Of a stretch of 64,000 nucleotides of DNA, positions 42,209-51,845 are shown in pieces. Below the pieces are notes generated by a model. That model was not told where the DNA came from. It saw only the letters and a list, made by a program, of their open reading frames with translations, and did no database searches. The stretch's first letter is position 1. Every line of letters begins with the position of its first letter. Made by a program: the position numbers and the translations under genes. The stretch is from Bog-756 sp963734395 (GTDB taxonomy: Bacteria > Actinomycetota > Acidimicrobiia > Acidimicrobiales > RAAP-2): assembly GCA_963734395.1 (NCBI GenBank), contig CAVTGY010000003.1, positions 186,001 through 250,000 on the forward strand, in the 5' to 3' direction.

Positions 42209-44677
42209 ATGCAAACCAGGGGTCGGACCAGGCGGACCGGGGCGGTCCTGGCTCTGGCCGCCATCGGCCTTTGCGCCACCTCGATGTCGAGCGGAACGGC
42301 CGCGGCGAGCAGCGGATCGACGTCCGAGCCGACGCCAGCCTCGACATTGACCGCACTGAGGGGAAATGGATCGGTCGAGGAGGCGTGGGTCACCGGCGCC
42401 GATCCCGGTGACCATCTCACCCTCATGCGCCAGGGCTCCCCGGTACAGAACGCCGCCAATCCCGGCCAAGCCGACTCCCTTGGTTCGCTGATCATCCGAG
42501 ACCTCAACCCGGGGTCCGACTACTACTGGGTCGACAACATGACGGGCCGTCGGACTCCGTCGTTCCCCGTCCTCGCCCCGGGGCAGAACCCGGTTTCCGG
42601 GTCGGCCCTCTACACCCATCAGCCAATGCACCAGGGCCTCAACTACATCACCATGCGCGACGGCATCCAGCTGGCCGCCACCGTGCGCTACCCCTACGGC
42701 GGGACCTGCAGCGAGGCGAGCCCCTGCCCGACAGTCATCGAGTACTCCGGGTACAACGTCGCCGGCCCGACCGACCCAATCCCGACGCTCATAGCCGAGG
42801 CGCTTCACTTGCCGTGTACCAACTGTGGCGACGCCAACCTGCTCCCGGACACCGCCACCGCGGTGGGATCGGTTGTGGCTCGGATGGCCGGCTTCGCCAC
42901 GGTCAGCCTGCAGATGCGAGGAACCGGTTGCTCGGGGGGCGCCTTCGACCTCTTCGGCTACCCGTCCGACTATGACGCCTACGACGCCGTCGAGATCGTG
43001 GCCCATCAATCATGGGTGGCGCACCACAAGGTCGGGATGGTCGGCATCAGCTACTCGGGACTTTCGCAGTTCCCCTCGGCCGGCACCGACCCACCCGGGT
43101 TGGCCGCCATCGCCCCGATGAGCCCGACCGATGATCTCTTCTCGACCGGCTACCCGGGAGGCATCTACAACGACGGCTTCGCCGCCAGCTGGTTCGGGGA
43201 GCGGGTCGACGACGCCATGGCGGCCGCTTCGTATAGTCACGGCACCCTCGTCCCGCTCGCTGCGACCCCGGTGACCAACGTCGGTCAGCCCTGGACCTAC
43301 TACGAGATCGACGCCGAGCTGGCAAGCGATGATGGGACGCAATCGACCTGTCTGGCCAACCAGGCACTCCACGGAGAGGCGGCGAGCCTGGCAAGCCTGG
43401 CAGGGCCCCAGTTGGTCGCACCGGGCACCGGGCCGGGCAGACAACCCGCACTCTTCGATCCCCGATCGATGATCGTGTGGGCCAGGCATATCCGCGTGCC
43501 GGTCTTCCTCTCTGGCGCTCTCCAGGACGAACAGACCGGTCCGCAATGGCCGGCGCTGATCGACGCGATCCCAAAGACCACCCCGGTGTACGCCAACATG
43601 GTCAACGGAGATCACATCGACTCGACCGATCCCCAGACGATCAGTCGCTGGCTCGAGTTCCTTGACATCTACGTCGCCCGTAAGGTCCCGTCCGAGCCGA
43701 GCTCGCTGGCCTCGCTCGTCCTGGACGGTTTCACCGGCTTCGCGTCGGGTGTCTCGGCCCAGGCTCCGCTTCCGGCCATCCGGTTCACGCAGGCTCCCAG
43801 CGTGGCCGCCGCCCGGGCCGAGTTCGCGGCCCAGACCCCTCTGGTGCGGGTCCTCTTCGACAACGGTGCCGGAGCCGCCGGACCCGGCGCCATCCAGTCG
43901 ACCTACTCGGCGGACTTCTCCACCTGGCCGCCGGCGGGAAAGGTCGAGTCGCTCTATTTCGGCCGTGACGGATCGCTGGTGGCAACGCCCGCCGCCGCGC
44001 CGGCCAGCGCACGACTGATCCTCGACCCGTCAGTACGGCCCTTGACCAGTTTGCCGCCGGGCGGGAACGCGTGGGCGGCCAACCCCGGATGGGACTGGAC
44101 ACCGGTGCCTGCCGCCAACGGCATTGCCTTCCAGACCGCTCCTTTCACCACAGCGACCACCATCGTGGGTCCGGCCACGCTCGACCTCTGGGTCAAGTCG
44201 GCCACGCCGGTCGACGACTTCCAGGCCACCATTACCGAGGTTCGGCCGGCCGCAGATCAGGAGGAGTACGTGACCTCGGGCTTCTTACGCAGTTCGAATC
44301 GGGATGACCTCACGGACTCGACCGCTCTGTTCACCGATCCGAACTACACCGCCAATCACAGTTCGAAGCTCTCGCCTCACACACTCTCTCTGGTGAAGAT
44401 TCCGATTGACCCGATCGTCCACACGTTCAGGCCGGGGACCGAGTTGCGGGTGGTGATCTCCGCCCCCGGCGGCGACCGCCCGATCTGGGCGTTCGACACA
44501 CTCGACGCCGGCCAGAGCGCCACGGTCGGGCTCGGTGGCGTGGCCGGGTCAGCGCTGGTGGTGGACCGGGTGAACGGCGTGGACGCTACCCAGACCCTGC
44601 CCGCCTGCGGCTCGCTCCGGGGAGAGCCCTGCCGGGCCTATCAGGCGGAAGGCAACCAGACCGCCAAGAGAGGATAA
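42209..44677 (+). CDS. Secreted CocE/NonD family hydrolase (X-Pro peptidase-like)
   Basis: This 822-residue exported protein has a signal peptide (basic RTRRTG, then AVLALAAIGLCATSM, A-x-A-A). An alpha/beta hydrolase domain of the CocE/NonD or X-Pro dipeptidyl-peptidase type follows. The nucleophile is Ser281 in GISYSG. The preceding VEYSGYNVAGP-like and QMRGTGCSGG segments fit the family, and the C-terminal beta-sandwich (LDLWVKSATPVDDFQ) is also present. The ATG at 42209 has AGGGGG 8 bases upstream; ATG at 42203 is in the same frame. It may hydrolyse esters or peptides outside the cell. AT-rich upstream DNA with inverted repeats suggests regulated expression. Confidence 0.85.
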   Translation: MQTRGRTRRTGAVLALAAIGLCATSMSSGTAAASSGSTSEPTPASTLTALRGNGSVEEAWVTGADPGDHLTLMRQGSPVQNAANPGQADSLGSLIIRDLNPGSDYYWVDNMTGRRTPSFPVLAPGQNPVSGSALYTHQPMHQGLNYITMRDGIQLAATVRYPYGGTCSEASPCPTVIEYSGYNVAGPTDPIPTLIAEALHLPCTNCGDANLLPDTATAVGSVVARMAGFATVSLQMRGTGCSGGAFDLFGYPSDYDAYDAVEIVAHQSWVAHHKVGMVGISYSGLSQFPSAGTDPPGLAAIAPMSPTDDLFSTGYPGGIYNDGFAASWFGERVDDAMAAASYSHGTLVPLAATPVTNVGQPWTYYEIDAELASDDGTQSTCLANQALHGEAASLASLAGPQLVAPGTGPGRQPALFDPRSMIVWARHIRVPVFLSGALQDEQTGPQWPALIDAIPKTTPVYANMVNGDHIDSTDPQTISRWLEFLDIYVARKVPSEPSSLASLVLDGFTGFASGVSAQAPLPAIRFTQAPSVAAARAEFAAQTPLVRVLFDNGAGAAGPGAIQSTYSADFSTWPPAGKVESLYFGRDGSLVATPAAAPASARLILDPSVRPLTSLPPGGNAWAANPGWDWTPVPAANGIAFQTAPFTTATTIVGPATLDLWVKSATPVDDFQATITEVRPAADQEEYVTSGFLRSSNRDDLTDSTALFTDPNYTANHSSKLSPHTLSLVKIPIDPIVHTFRPGTELRVVISAPGGDRPIWAFDTLDAGQSATVGLGGVAGSALVVDRVNGVDATQTLPACGSLRGEPCRAYQAEGNQTAKRG

Positions 44678-44782
44678 GCCTCAGCTCGCCGGCGGCCTTG
44701 CGGCCAGGTACACCCCCGAGCATGCTGGCTATCAGCCCGACGAGTCGGCGGATGGTATTGGTCAATGCGGAGGGGGGGTCGA

Positions 44783-45892
44783 GTGCAGACACAAGCAGCA
44801 GTCCTGTGGGAGCCGGGGACCAAATGGGAGGTCGAGGCCGTCGATCTCGATCCACCTGGGGACGAGGAGGTCCTTGTGCGGCTGGCCGCGTCGGGTCTGT
44901 GCCACTCCGACGAGCACTTCATGACCGGCGACATTCCCTTCTTCGGACCAATGATCGGCGGTCATGAAGGGGCGGGGGTGATCGAAGCGGTCGGACGCGG
45001 GGTCACCTCATTGGCGCCCGGCGATCACGTGGTGACCAGCTTCCTCCCACCCTGCGGACGGTGCCCTTCCTGCATGGGCGGTCATCAGAATCTGTGCGAC
45101 ATGGGCATCCATATCGCCGACGGGTGGCAGGTGGTCGACAAGACAGCCCGCCACCATGCCCGAGGCCAAGACCTGCGTATCTTCTGCATGCTCGGCACCT
45201 TCGCCGAACATACGGTTAGTCACGAGCGGTCCTTCATCAAGATCGACGATGACCTTCCGCTGGACAAAGCTTGCCTGGTCGCTTGCGGGGTGAGTACTGG
45301 CTGGGGGTCGGCCGTGCACAGGGCACAAGTACAACCGGGCGAGGACGTGGCGATCATCGGTGCCGGTGGAGTCGGCTGCGCCGCCATACAGGGGGCGCGA
45401 TTGGCCGGTGCGCGCCGGATCTTCGCCATCGATCCCGTCGAGTTCAAACGTGAACAAGCGATGCTTTTTGGCGCTACTCACGTGGCTGCAAGCATCGAGG
45501 ACGCGTTCCCGCCGATTCAGGACCTCACCTGGGGACGCATGTGCAACCGCATTATTTGCACCATGTCAGTCGGCCACGGCGAATGGATGGCCTCAATCAT
45601 GGCCCTGGCCGCAAAGCGGGGTCGGGTGGTTGTCACCAACGTGCATCCTTGGACGGAGACCCAGGTGACGATGAGCATGCTCGACCTGCTCACCATGGAG
45701 AAGGAGTTGGTCGGCTCGATCTTCGGGTCGTCCAATCCGGGCGTCGACGTTCCGCGACTCCTCGATCTCTACCGCGACGGACTCCTCGATTTGGACGGCA
45801 TGGTCACCCGTACCTATCCGCTGGAGAGGGTCAACGAAGGTTTCCAAGACATGCGCGAGGGTCGCAACATCCGAGGCGTGTTGGTGTACTGA
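44783..45892 (+). CDS. NDMA-dependent alcohol dehydrogenase
   Basis: This 369-residue zinc alcohol dehydrogenase matches the nicotinoprotein (NDMA-dependent) subgroup of actinobacteria, which keeps its NAD bound and hands electrons on via mycofactocin. Visible are VLVRLAASGLCHSDEHF with the catalytic Cys, GGHEGAGVIE, PPCGRCPSCMGGHQNLC for the structural zinc, and the coenzyme fold IIGAGGVGCAAIQGA. The GTG at 44783 is chosen after AGGGGGGTCGA. No mycofactocin gene is in the window. It converges on the TetR gene with stop codons adjacent. Confidence 0.9.
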   Translation: MQTQAAVLWEPGTKWEVEAVDLDPPGDEEVLVRLAASGLCHSDEHFMTGDIPFFGPMIGGHEGAGVIEAVGRGVTSLAPGDHVVTSFLPPCGRCPSCMGGHQNLCDMGIHIADGWQVVDKTARHHARGQDLRIFCMLGTFAEHTVSHERSFIKIDDDLPLDKACLVACGVSTGWGSAVHRAQVQPGEDVAIIGAGGVGCAAIQGARLAGARRIFAIDPVEFKREQAMLFGATHVAASIEDAFPPIQDLTWGRMCNRIICTMSVGHGEWMASIMALAAKRGRVVVTNVHPWTETQVTMSMLDLLTMEKELVGSIFGSSNPGVDVPRLLDLYRDGLLDLDGMVTRTYPLERVNEGFQDMREGRNIRGVLVY

Positions 45893-46504
45893 TCAGCGAT
45901 CAGGGTTCTCCAGCGGGGTGGGACGGAGAGCCATCAGCAGGTGGTTCGCCGCGGTTTGGAAACGATTGAAATCACCAAACGACCGGGCAACCAGCATGGC
46001 TCCCTCGAGACTGCTGACGATGGACCTCCCCTCCTCCAGTGCCGAACCTGAGAATCTGAATGTCCCTTCGTCCCGACCCTGTTGGAGGAGTCCGGCGAGC
46101 CACAACTCGTTCTCCTCGAAAAAACACGCCACCGCATCCTGCATCCCGGCAGACAGGGTCATGTACTCAGCTGCCAGCATGCCGCACAAGCACATCCTCT
46201 GGTTGCGCAGCACATCCGCATAGAGCTGCGAGTAGGCCTCGAGCTTTTGAAGGGGATCGGCAAAGCGGTTGTCGATTTCTGTCAGGGCCCCGAGAAACCG
46301 GATGGAGTAGCGCCGGATGAGCGCCTCGCCGAGTTCTGCCTTGCTGGCGAAGTGATAGTGGAGGGCAGCCTTGGTCAGCCCCAATTCTGCGGCAACATCG
46401 GCGTAACTGAATGCGTTGAATCCCCGCACCTGAACCAGGCGTTCCGCGGCATCGAGTACCTGGACCGCGGTGTCGTTACCGAGTTGTTCCGCTGCTTGCT
46501 TCAT
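45893..46504 (-). CDS. TetR/AcrR family transcriptional regulator
   Basis: This 203-residue repressor has the TetR helix-turn-helix at about residues 25-65 (YADVAAELGLTKAALHYHFASKAELGEAL) and the C-terminal AcrR-type ligand domain with a Cys-rich MCLCGMLAAEY segment. The ATG at 46504 is clear. A near-perfect 18-bp palindrome lies 50 bases upstream, between it and the divergent DUF1059 gene, suggesting self-control and control of that gene. Confidence 0.92.
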   Translation of the reverse strand: MKQAAEQLGNDTAVQVLDAAERLVQVRGFNAFSYADVAAELGLTKAALHYHFASKAELGEALIRRYSIRFLGALTEIDNRFADPLQKLEAYSQLYADVLRNQRMCLCGMLAAEYMTLSAGMQDAVACFFEENELWLAGLLQQGRDEGTFRFSGSALEEGRSIVSSLEGAMLVARSFGDFNRFQTAANHLLMALRPTPLENPDR

Positions 46505-46554
46505 TCAGCCCCGTTTCACCTGCAATGACAACACGCCGGGATTGCCTCTTGACT

Positions 46555-46572
46555 TTTACCTACTAGTTGGTA
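46555..46572. promoter_or_regulatory. 18-bp palindrome, likely TetR operator
   Basis: TTACCTACTAGTTGGTAA is symmetrical at 16 of 18 positions about CTAG. This is the typical look of a TetR-family operator. A TTGACT -35-like element for the DUF1059 gene ends two bases before it (46548-46553), so bound repressor would cover the promoter. The site lies between divergent TetR and DUF1059 genes. Confidence 0.65.
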
Positions 46573-46667
46573 AGGCTACTACGGAATAGGAATAGGGGAA
46601 CGACGTGCCGACCCAATCGAAATCACCCCTCACCGAAGTTGGTCCGGTCGAACAGAAAGGGGGCCCC

Positions 46668-46862
46668 ATGGCCCGCAAGATGATTGATTGCAGAAGCGTG
46701 CCCAATGAGATCGGCTGCACGCTCAGCATCGCCGGGACAGAAGAAGAAACTCTGGAAACGGCAGTGGCCCACGCGGTCGCCAAGCACGGCCACAGCGACT
46801 CGCCCGAACTCCGGGAAATGATCCGATCGGGAATGGTGGACGCCCCAGCGGCAATGGCGTGA
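46668..46862 (+). CDS. DUF1059 domain small protein
   Basis: This 64-residue protein matches DUF1059: MARKMIDCRSVP with a conserved Cys, GCTLSIAGTEEETLETAVAHAV, a His-rich KHGH, and SPELREMIRS. Function is unknown. ATG 46668 follows AAAGGGGGCCCC. A GTG at 46605 in the same frame would give an 85-residue protein with a non-homologous N-terminus. The palindrome upstream suggests control by the divergent TetR gene. Confidence 0.75.
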   Translation: MARKMIDCRSVPNEIGCTLSIAGTEEETLETAVAHAVAKHGHSDSPELREMIRSGMVDAPAAMA

Positions 46863-46878
46863 CTTCGCTTGAGCGAGG

Positions 46879-48460
46879 TCAGTGGGGGACCACCGGAGGG
46901 GTCCCGCCGGGAGTGATGGCGACGATCCCTGCCGGCTGGGCCACGTAGGAGGATCCGACACCGGAGACGAGGGCGTCGCCGACGGTGGCCACGCCGGACC
47001 AAATCGGCCCCTGGAGGGTCACGGTGTCGAGAAGCGCTCCCGATGCCGCGACCCGCGACTTGGAGAACATTGCCGGCGAGCGTTGGCCCGTTGAAGGTCA
47101 TGCCGTTGGCCACGGTGGTGGGAGCGAACGAGGGAGCGTTGTTGGCCTGCCATTCGACCGCGCCGGTGGCGGCGTCGAAGGCATGAACCGTCGGCTCCTG
47201 CTTGGCGGTGTCTCGAGGGTTGCTCGGGTCGCACAAAACCTGGCTGTCCTTTTCGAAACGGCCAAAATCGCCCGAGGGCAGTCGACCCGTAGACCCGTTG
47301 TCCGTCGAATGCAGTGGTACCGATGAACCCGCCCGAGAATCCTCCGAAGACGACGTTGGTCGACCACCGGGTTTTTCCGGTGGTCGGGTTCAACGAGTAA
47401 TAGGTGCCGTCTTTTCCTCCCACCCCGAGGAAGGTGGCTTGCCCAGCCGGCGTGATCCCTGCATTGACGGTGGCGCCGAAGTCCCAGTCGCAGTCGAGTC
47501 CGGGAAGTTGCGGGCGACTCGACCCACGCAAGCTTCCCGCTGTCGACGTGCAGGGCGAAGACTGCCTCGGACAACGACTGGGAGTTGGAGAAATCGCAGT
47601 CGGCGGTGTCGAACACGACGAGCCCGGCCCCGGGCAGCAGGGTGCCTGACGACCACACGCTGCCACACCCGTCGTTGAGTACCTGACCAGTAGGGCCGAC
47701 GTCGGTCTGGAATTCCCATACCGGGTCGCCGGTGTCGACGCTGGCCGCCACGACGTAGCCGCGGGAGTTCTTTTGACCGTCGACGTCCACTCCGAAGAGC
47801 ACGTTGCCATCGGCCACCACCGGTGATGAAAAGATACGGGTGCCGTCCTGGTTGGGATTGGGAGGTTGTTCGGGCCGCCCGGTGTAGTCGTGGCTCCAGT
47901 ACAACGAGCCGGTGTCGGCGTTGAGCGCGTACAGCGTGTAGCCGCCGCCGAAGATCACCAGATCGGGCCGTGTGCCGGCGCCGGGCTGGTACCAGGCCGA
48001 GGAGGTGACCAGCCCACCGTCGGATGTGGCGTCACGGGGTTGTTGGCCCGGGTAAGGAGTGATCGCGTTCTGGGCGCTCAGCTTGTACTTCCAGCGGACG
48101 GCGCCGGTTTCCAGATCGAGCGCATAGAAGTAGTCATCCCATGAACCCACGTAGACGGTGCCGTTGACCACCGTCGGGGTGGCGGTTACGGCGTCGCCGG
48201 TGGGAAAGAACCAGGCCACCTTGAGCGCTCTTCACCGTCGCCTCGGTCAGCGTCGAGCGGCCGTGGAAGGTGTGCTGGGCATCGTGACCGTAGGTGGGCC
48301 AGTCCCATGCTCCCGTGCCGGTGGCGCTGGACCCCGTCCCGGTGGCACTGGTCCCAGTGGAGTCCGAGGAAGTCGAAGCACCGCATCCCGCCAGCAGGAT
48401 GGCGACGACCAACCCACTGGCCAGGGTATGGCGACACGACGACGGGCCGGCCGAGTACAC
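46879..48460 (-). pseudogene. PQQ-like beta-propeller lipoprotein, four frameshifts
   Basis: The reading frames joined together encode a lipoprotein of about 525 residues. The GTG at 48460 is followed by HTLASGLVVAILLAGCG, a lipobox signal. WDWPTYGHDAQHTF and repeated segments such as GTVYVGSWDDYFYALDLETG, DGNVLFGVDVDG, GYVVAASVDTG and VHAFDAATGAVEW are quinoprotein/BamB-type propeller repeats. Frame breaks fall near 48220, 47520, 47280 and 47070, each healed by a one-base change. The last pieces are SKSRVAASGALLD and VGDALVSGVGSSYV. It could be a PQQ-dependent dehydrogenase or scaffold. Either decayed or mis-sequenced. Confidence 0.7.
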
Positions 48461-48477
48461 GGCCGTCTCAGAATCCT

Positions 48478-49865
48478 TCAACCCTCGGCGTCGGTCAGCC
48501 AAATCCGGCCTTGCCCGGCAGCGTTCGAGCGTGGGTCCGGCGTCCGGCGCAGGATTCTCCGACGGGCCCGACAGGGGCGCCACGATCGCCCGGGTCGGGT
48601 ACGGGCACACGCTCTGGGCCGGTACGCACACGGTCACGCTGGTCGGGAAGTCGAACCCGGTCGCCATCGCCACCGGTGTGGCCGGTTGGCCGTTGGTGAA
48701 GGTCACCTTCATCACCCGACCTCCGTAGTCAGCCGGCCCGCACCCCCCGCTCAGACCCCCTTTGCAGGCGACGTGGATGTCGATGAAGTACAGCGTCCCG
48801 TCCGGAGCAAAGGCCATCCCGAACGGGTTGTATTGGCCGGGATCCTTCCCGAGGTCGGCGATCGTCGTCCCCGGCACCGAACCACGACCCGGCTCGGGCT
48901 GGCCGTCACTGGTCACCCAGATGATTCCGGGGTTCCCGATGTAGCTGCTGACGGCGAAGCAGTTGCAGGTCGGGTCCTTGGCCACACCGGCGGGAAACGA
49001 CACACCGCTCACGAAGTTGGACACGCTGGATCTTGCTGCGCGGGTAGATCCCTCCCGGACATTCAGACGCGTTGGTGGGCAGCGACGATGCAGCGAACCG
49101 GAGCACGCTCGAGGTGCCGACGTTGGGCACCAGCACGTCGCCGTTGTCGGCCAGAGCCATCATCCCGGGCTGGGCGAGACCGCCGGAACCGTCGGTGTGA
49201 TGTGGACCCGCCCCTCCGGTGGTCGGGCCATAATCGATGCAATAGGTCGTGTAGTCAGGTGCGAACCACTCCACCAACCTCCCGCTGCTGGGCGGTGGAT
49301 ACTGGCCCTGTGCGGTTGCGATGTCGTTGGCCAGAACGTTGCCCGACTTGTCGACCACGCATCCGGTGTAGGTCTGATTGTTGTTGAACACGCCATTGGA
49401 GGAGGGCGGCGAGTCACTGCCGATCGTCTGGCCCGGCATCTTGTACGGGCCCGGCACGTAAAGGGTCTGTCCGCTGAACGACCCGTTGGGTTCGTCGAGC
49501 TCCTCGCCGTCGGCGGGTTGCTTGTAGGGCTTGGCGCTACCGAGGTTGTCTTGCGCGGGAAGGGTTGGGTCGTATCCGACGACGAAACGGCCGTCGGGAA
49601 GTAGACAAAGCTGCCCGTTGGGGTCCCAGGGCGGAACGAGCTGACCCTGGACTCCGGAGGGCATGTGCAGGAAGTCCTCCTCTTCGTTCTGGTCCCAATA
49701 GACCAGGTACCCGGTCTTGCCCGGTGAACCACCGGCAACCAACGCAACACTCTTGTTGGTTGGCGTCGTGGTCGTCGTCGATGAAGAACCTGACGAGCAC
49801 CCGACCAGGATGCTTCCACCGCATACGGCAACCGCCAGCACTTTCAGAATGCGCGCCGATCGCAT
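48478..49865 (-). pseudogene. NHL/SMP-30-like propeller lipoprotein, two frameshifts
   Basis: The frames together give a lipoprotein of about 460 residues. ATG at 49865 begins MRSARILKVLAVAVCGGSILVGC with a lipobox, followed by a Ser/Thr linker. Later segments (GCVVDKSGNVLANDIATAQG, MMALADNGDVLVPNVGTSSV, GMAFAPDGTLYFIDIHVAC, RIWLTDAEG) are NHL or gluconolactonase-type propeller strands. Frame shifts near 49030 (YPRSKIQ to SNFVSGVS) and near 48545 (PAPDAG to DPRSNAAG) break the frame. The true stop would be TGA at 48478-48480. It immediately precedes the PQQ-like gene on the same strand, so they probably form one operon. Confidence 0.68.
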
Positions 49866-49951
49866 ATTCGCCACCTTTCCCCCGCACCAAAGCCGCCATT
49901 GCCGCGCAGCCGCCGTCATGATAGCTGCGACAGTCGCGTAAGCGCCTAGGT

Positions 49952-51007
49952 TCAATTGCTGGACGGCGCGTTGGTGCTTTGAAAGGTACGACGGTAGGCC
50001 TGAGGACTGGTGTGAACAACACGAGAGAAATGCTTGCGTAGATTGCCGGCGGTGCAGAAGCCGCTCTTCTGGGCCACCGTCTCGATGGACAGATCACTGA
50101 CTTCGAGAAGCCGTTGCGCAAGCTGGACTCGCTGGCGGAGTATCCATTGATAGGGGGTGGTTCCGGTGGTGGCCAAAAATCGACGGGCGAACGTCCGGGG
50201 ACTCATCGCAGAGCGTATGGCCAGATCCTCGACCGTCACTGGTTGGTCGAGGTGCAGTTCCAGCCAGGCAAGGGTTGTCGAGAAGGTATTGGCGTCGTCC
50301 AGTGTGGGCATTGGCTGCTCGATGTACTGAGCCTGTCCCCCGTCACGCTGAGGGGGAACCACCAGTTGACGGGCAAGACGAGTCGCGACCTCGCTGCCGT
50401 AGTCGTGGCGGACGACGTGGAGGCAGAGGTCGATGCTGGCGGCACTGCCGGCCCCGGTGAGGATGTCGCCCTCGTCCACGTAGAGCACTTCGGGATCGAC
50501 CGACAAGAGCGGGTAGCGACGGGCGAGCTCATCGCACTCCGTCCAGTGTGCGGTCGCTCGCCGTCCATCGAGCAAACCGGCTTCGGCCAATACGAAGGCG
50601 CCGCCGCACAGCGAGAGGATTCGGCATCCCCGGTCATGCGCACGCCGCAACTCTTCGAACACCGCTGACGGGACCTGGTCCGGTCGGTAGGTCGGGGACA
50701 CGATGATGGTGTCCACGGCAGCCAGTTTCTCCAGTCCATGGGGCACGAGAATCTGGAATCCGGTGTCGGCGGTGACCGGAGTCGAGCGATCTCCGCAGAT
50801 GAACAGGTGGTACCACGGGTCGCCCGGATCCACCCACCGGTCGTCGCCGAACACCTCGCAGGCCACGCCGAGCTCGAACGGGGTGAATCCGTCGTAGACG
50901 ACGATGGCGACATCGTGTCCTGCACGGATGGGCGGGGAGCGGCGGCCTACACGAACGCGGTCAGCCGGGGGCGATGGTGTGGCAGATGAGTCGCGCACGG
51001 TACTCAT
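49952..51007 (-). CDS. GlxA-type AraC family regulator (DJ-1/PfpI + HTH)
   Basis: This 351-residue protein has an N-terminal DJ-1/PfpI (class I amidotransferase-like) domain. GGAFVLAEAGLLDGRRATAHW, with the Cys of LSLCGG, marks it as the GlxA or FtrA type. The C-terminal AraC domain has two helix-turn-helix segments (VEDLAIRSAMSPRTFARRF and SIETVAQKSGFCTAGNLRKHF). It likely activates genes in response to a small metabolite. The ATG at 51007 is used. It is upstream of the two propeller lipoprotein genes on the same strand and may control them. Confidence 0.9.
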   Translation of the reverse strand: MSTVRDSSATPSPPADRVRVGRRSPPIRAGHDVAIVVYDGFTPFELGVACEVFGDDRWVDPGDPWYHLFICGDRSTPVTADTGFQILVPHGLEKLAAVDTIIVSPTYRPDQVPSAVFEELRRAHDRGCRILSLCGGAFVLAEAGLLDGRRATAHWTECDELARRYPLLSVDPEVLYVDEGDILTGAGSAASIDLCLHVVRHDYGSEVATRLARQLVVPPQRDGGQAQYIEQPMPTLDDANTFSTTLAWLELHLDQPVTVEDLAIRSAMSPRTFARRFLATTGTTPYQWILRQRVQLAQRLLEVSDLSIETVAQKSGFCTAGNLRKHFSRVVHTSPQAYRRTFQSTNAPSSN

Positions 51008-51032
51008 TCTGCCACTAGACGAAGGGCCCGGC

Positions 51033-51845
51033 TCAGGTGATGAGAACGTCCGGAACGGTCAGTATTCCAACCTGCGGAGGTTTCCAGTCCGGATCCAGCT
51101 CGAAGAACTGTTGGGACAACGCGTCCAGCGCCAGGCCGAAGAGCGTCCAGGCCTGCTCCTCACCCCGAGGGCCTGTCGGTCGCATGATGCCGTTCATGTG
51201 GGTGGCGTCGACCCTGTTTCGCAACACGCAGCCCTCGGCCAGGGCCGCAACCGCAATGGTGAACTGGCGGACGGTGAGACCGCGACGGACGCGGTAGCCG
51301 ACAAAATCCAGACCCGCCTGGTAGATCTCCTCCATGCGCTCGGTGACCGCTTGGTACGCCTGTTCCAGCGCGGACTCGACGCGTTGCCTGCGTTCGGGGG
51401 CAGCCCCAACCGCAGTGACCGCCCAGATCCCGATCCACAGCAGCCAGTCCGTTGACTGGCTGAGGGCGCTGGTGTTCGCCGCCGCGGTGAGCCGGGCGAC
51501 CTCGCGCATCGTCCATCCCCGGGACTCCTCGGACGTTGGGTCCATACCCAAGAGGACCGGGTCCAACCCATCGATGGTCTGTGCGATCTCGGAGGCGCTG
51601 TCATCGGCGGCGATGGTTGCCAACACGTCTGTCTGGTACTCGTACTGGTTCACCCACACCCGCCCGATGAGCGAGGCATTGGTGACCTTTATCCCGGTGT
51701 CGGCCTCAACCCGCTCGGATACCCGCTTGAAGGTGAGCGCCTCACCACCGGCACCGAGTCCCTCTTCGCGCAGGATGGTCCGGCCGGCCTCGATGAACAA
51801 GTCACGGAGGTCATGACGGCTCACCTTTGCACGACGGGATGCCAT
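51033..51845 (-). CDS. TetR-like transcriptional regulator
   Basis: This 270-residue protein begins with a basic segment and a helix-turn-helix region (LFIEAGRTILREEGLGAG, ALTFKRVSERVEADTGIKVTNASLIGRVW). This resembles an atypical TetR subgroup in which the recognition segment carries inserted residues. The rest is helical (LEQAYQAVTERMEEIYQAGLDF, RRGLTVRQFTIAVAALAEG) and would be the ligand domain. The target is unknown. It lies 25 bases upstream of the GlxA-type gene in the same direction, so two regulators may be co-transcribed. It is divergent from the GH5 gene across 247 bases without a clear gene. Confidence 0.75.
   Translation of the reverse strand: MASRRAKVSRHDLRDLFIEAGRTILREEGLGAGGEALTFKRVSERVEADTGIKVTNASLIGRVWVNQYEYQTDVLATIAADDSASEIAQTIDGLDPVLLGMDPTSEESRGWTMREVARLTAAANTSALSQSTDWLLWIGIWAVTAVGAAPERRQRVESALEQAYQAVTERMEEIYQAGLDFVGYRVRRGLTVRQFTIAVAALAEGCVLRNRVDATHMNGIMRPTGPRGEEQAWTLFGLALDALSQQFFELDPDWKPPQVGILTVPDVLIT

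Noticed and set aside
46879..49865. Programmed ribosomal frameshifting in the propeller lipoprotein genes
   Set aside because: Six shifts of mixed sequence context and no slippery heptamer-plus-structure pattern make programmed shifting unlikely.
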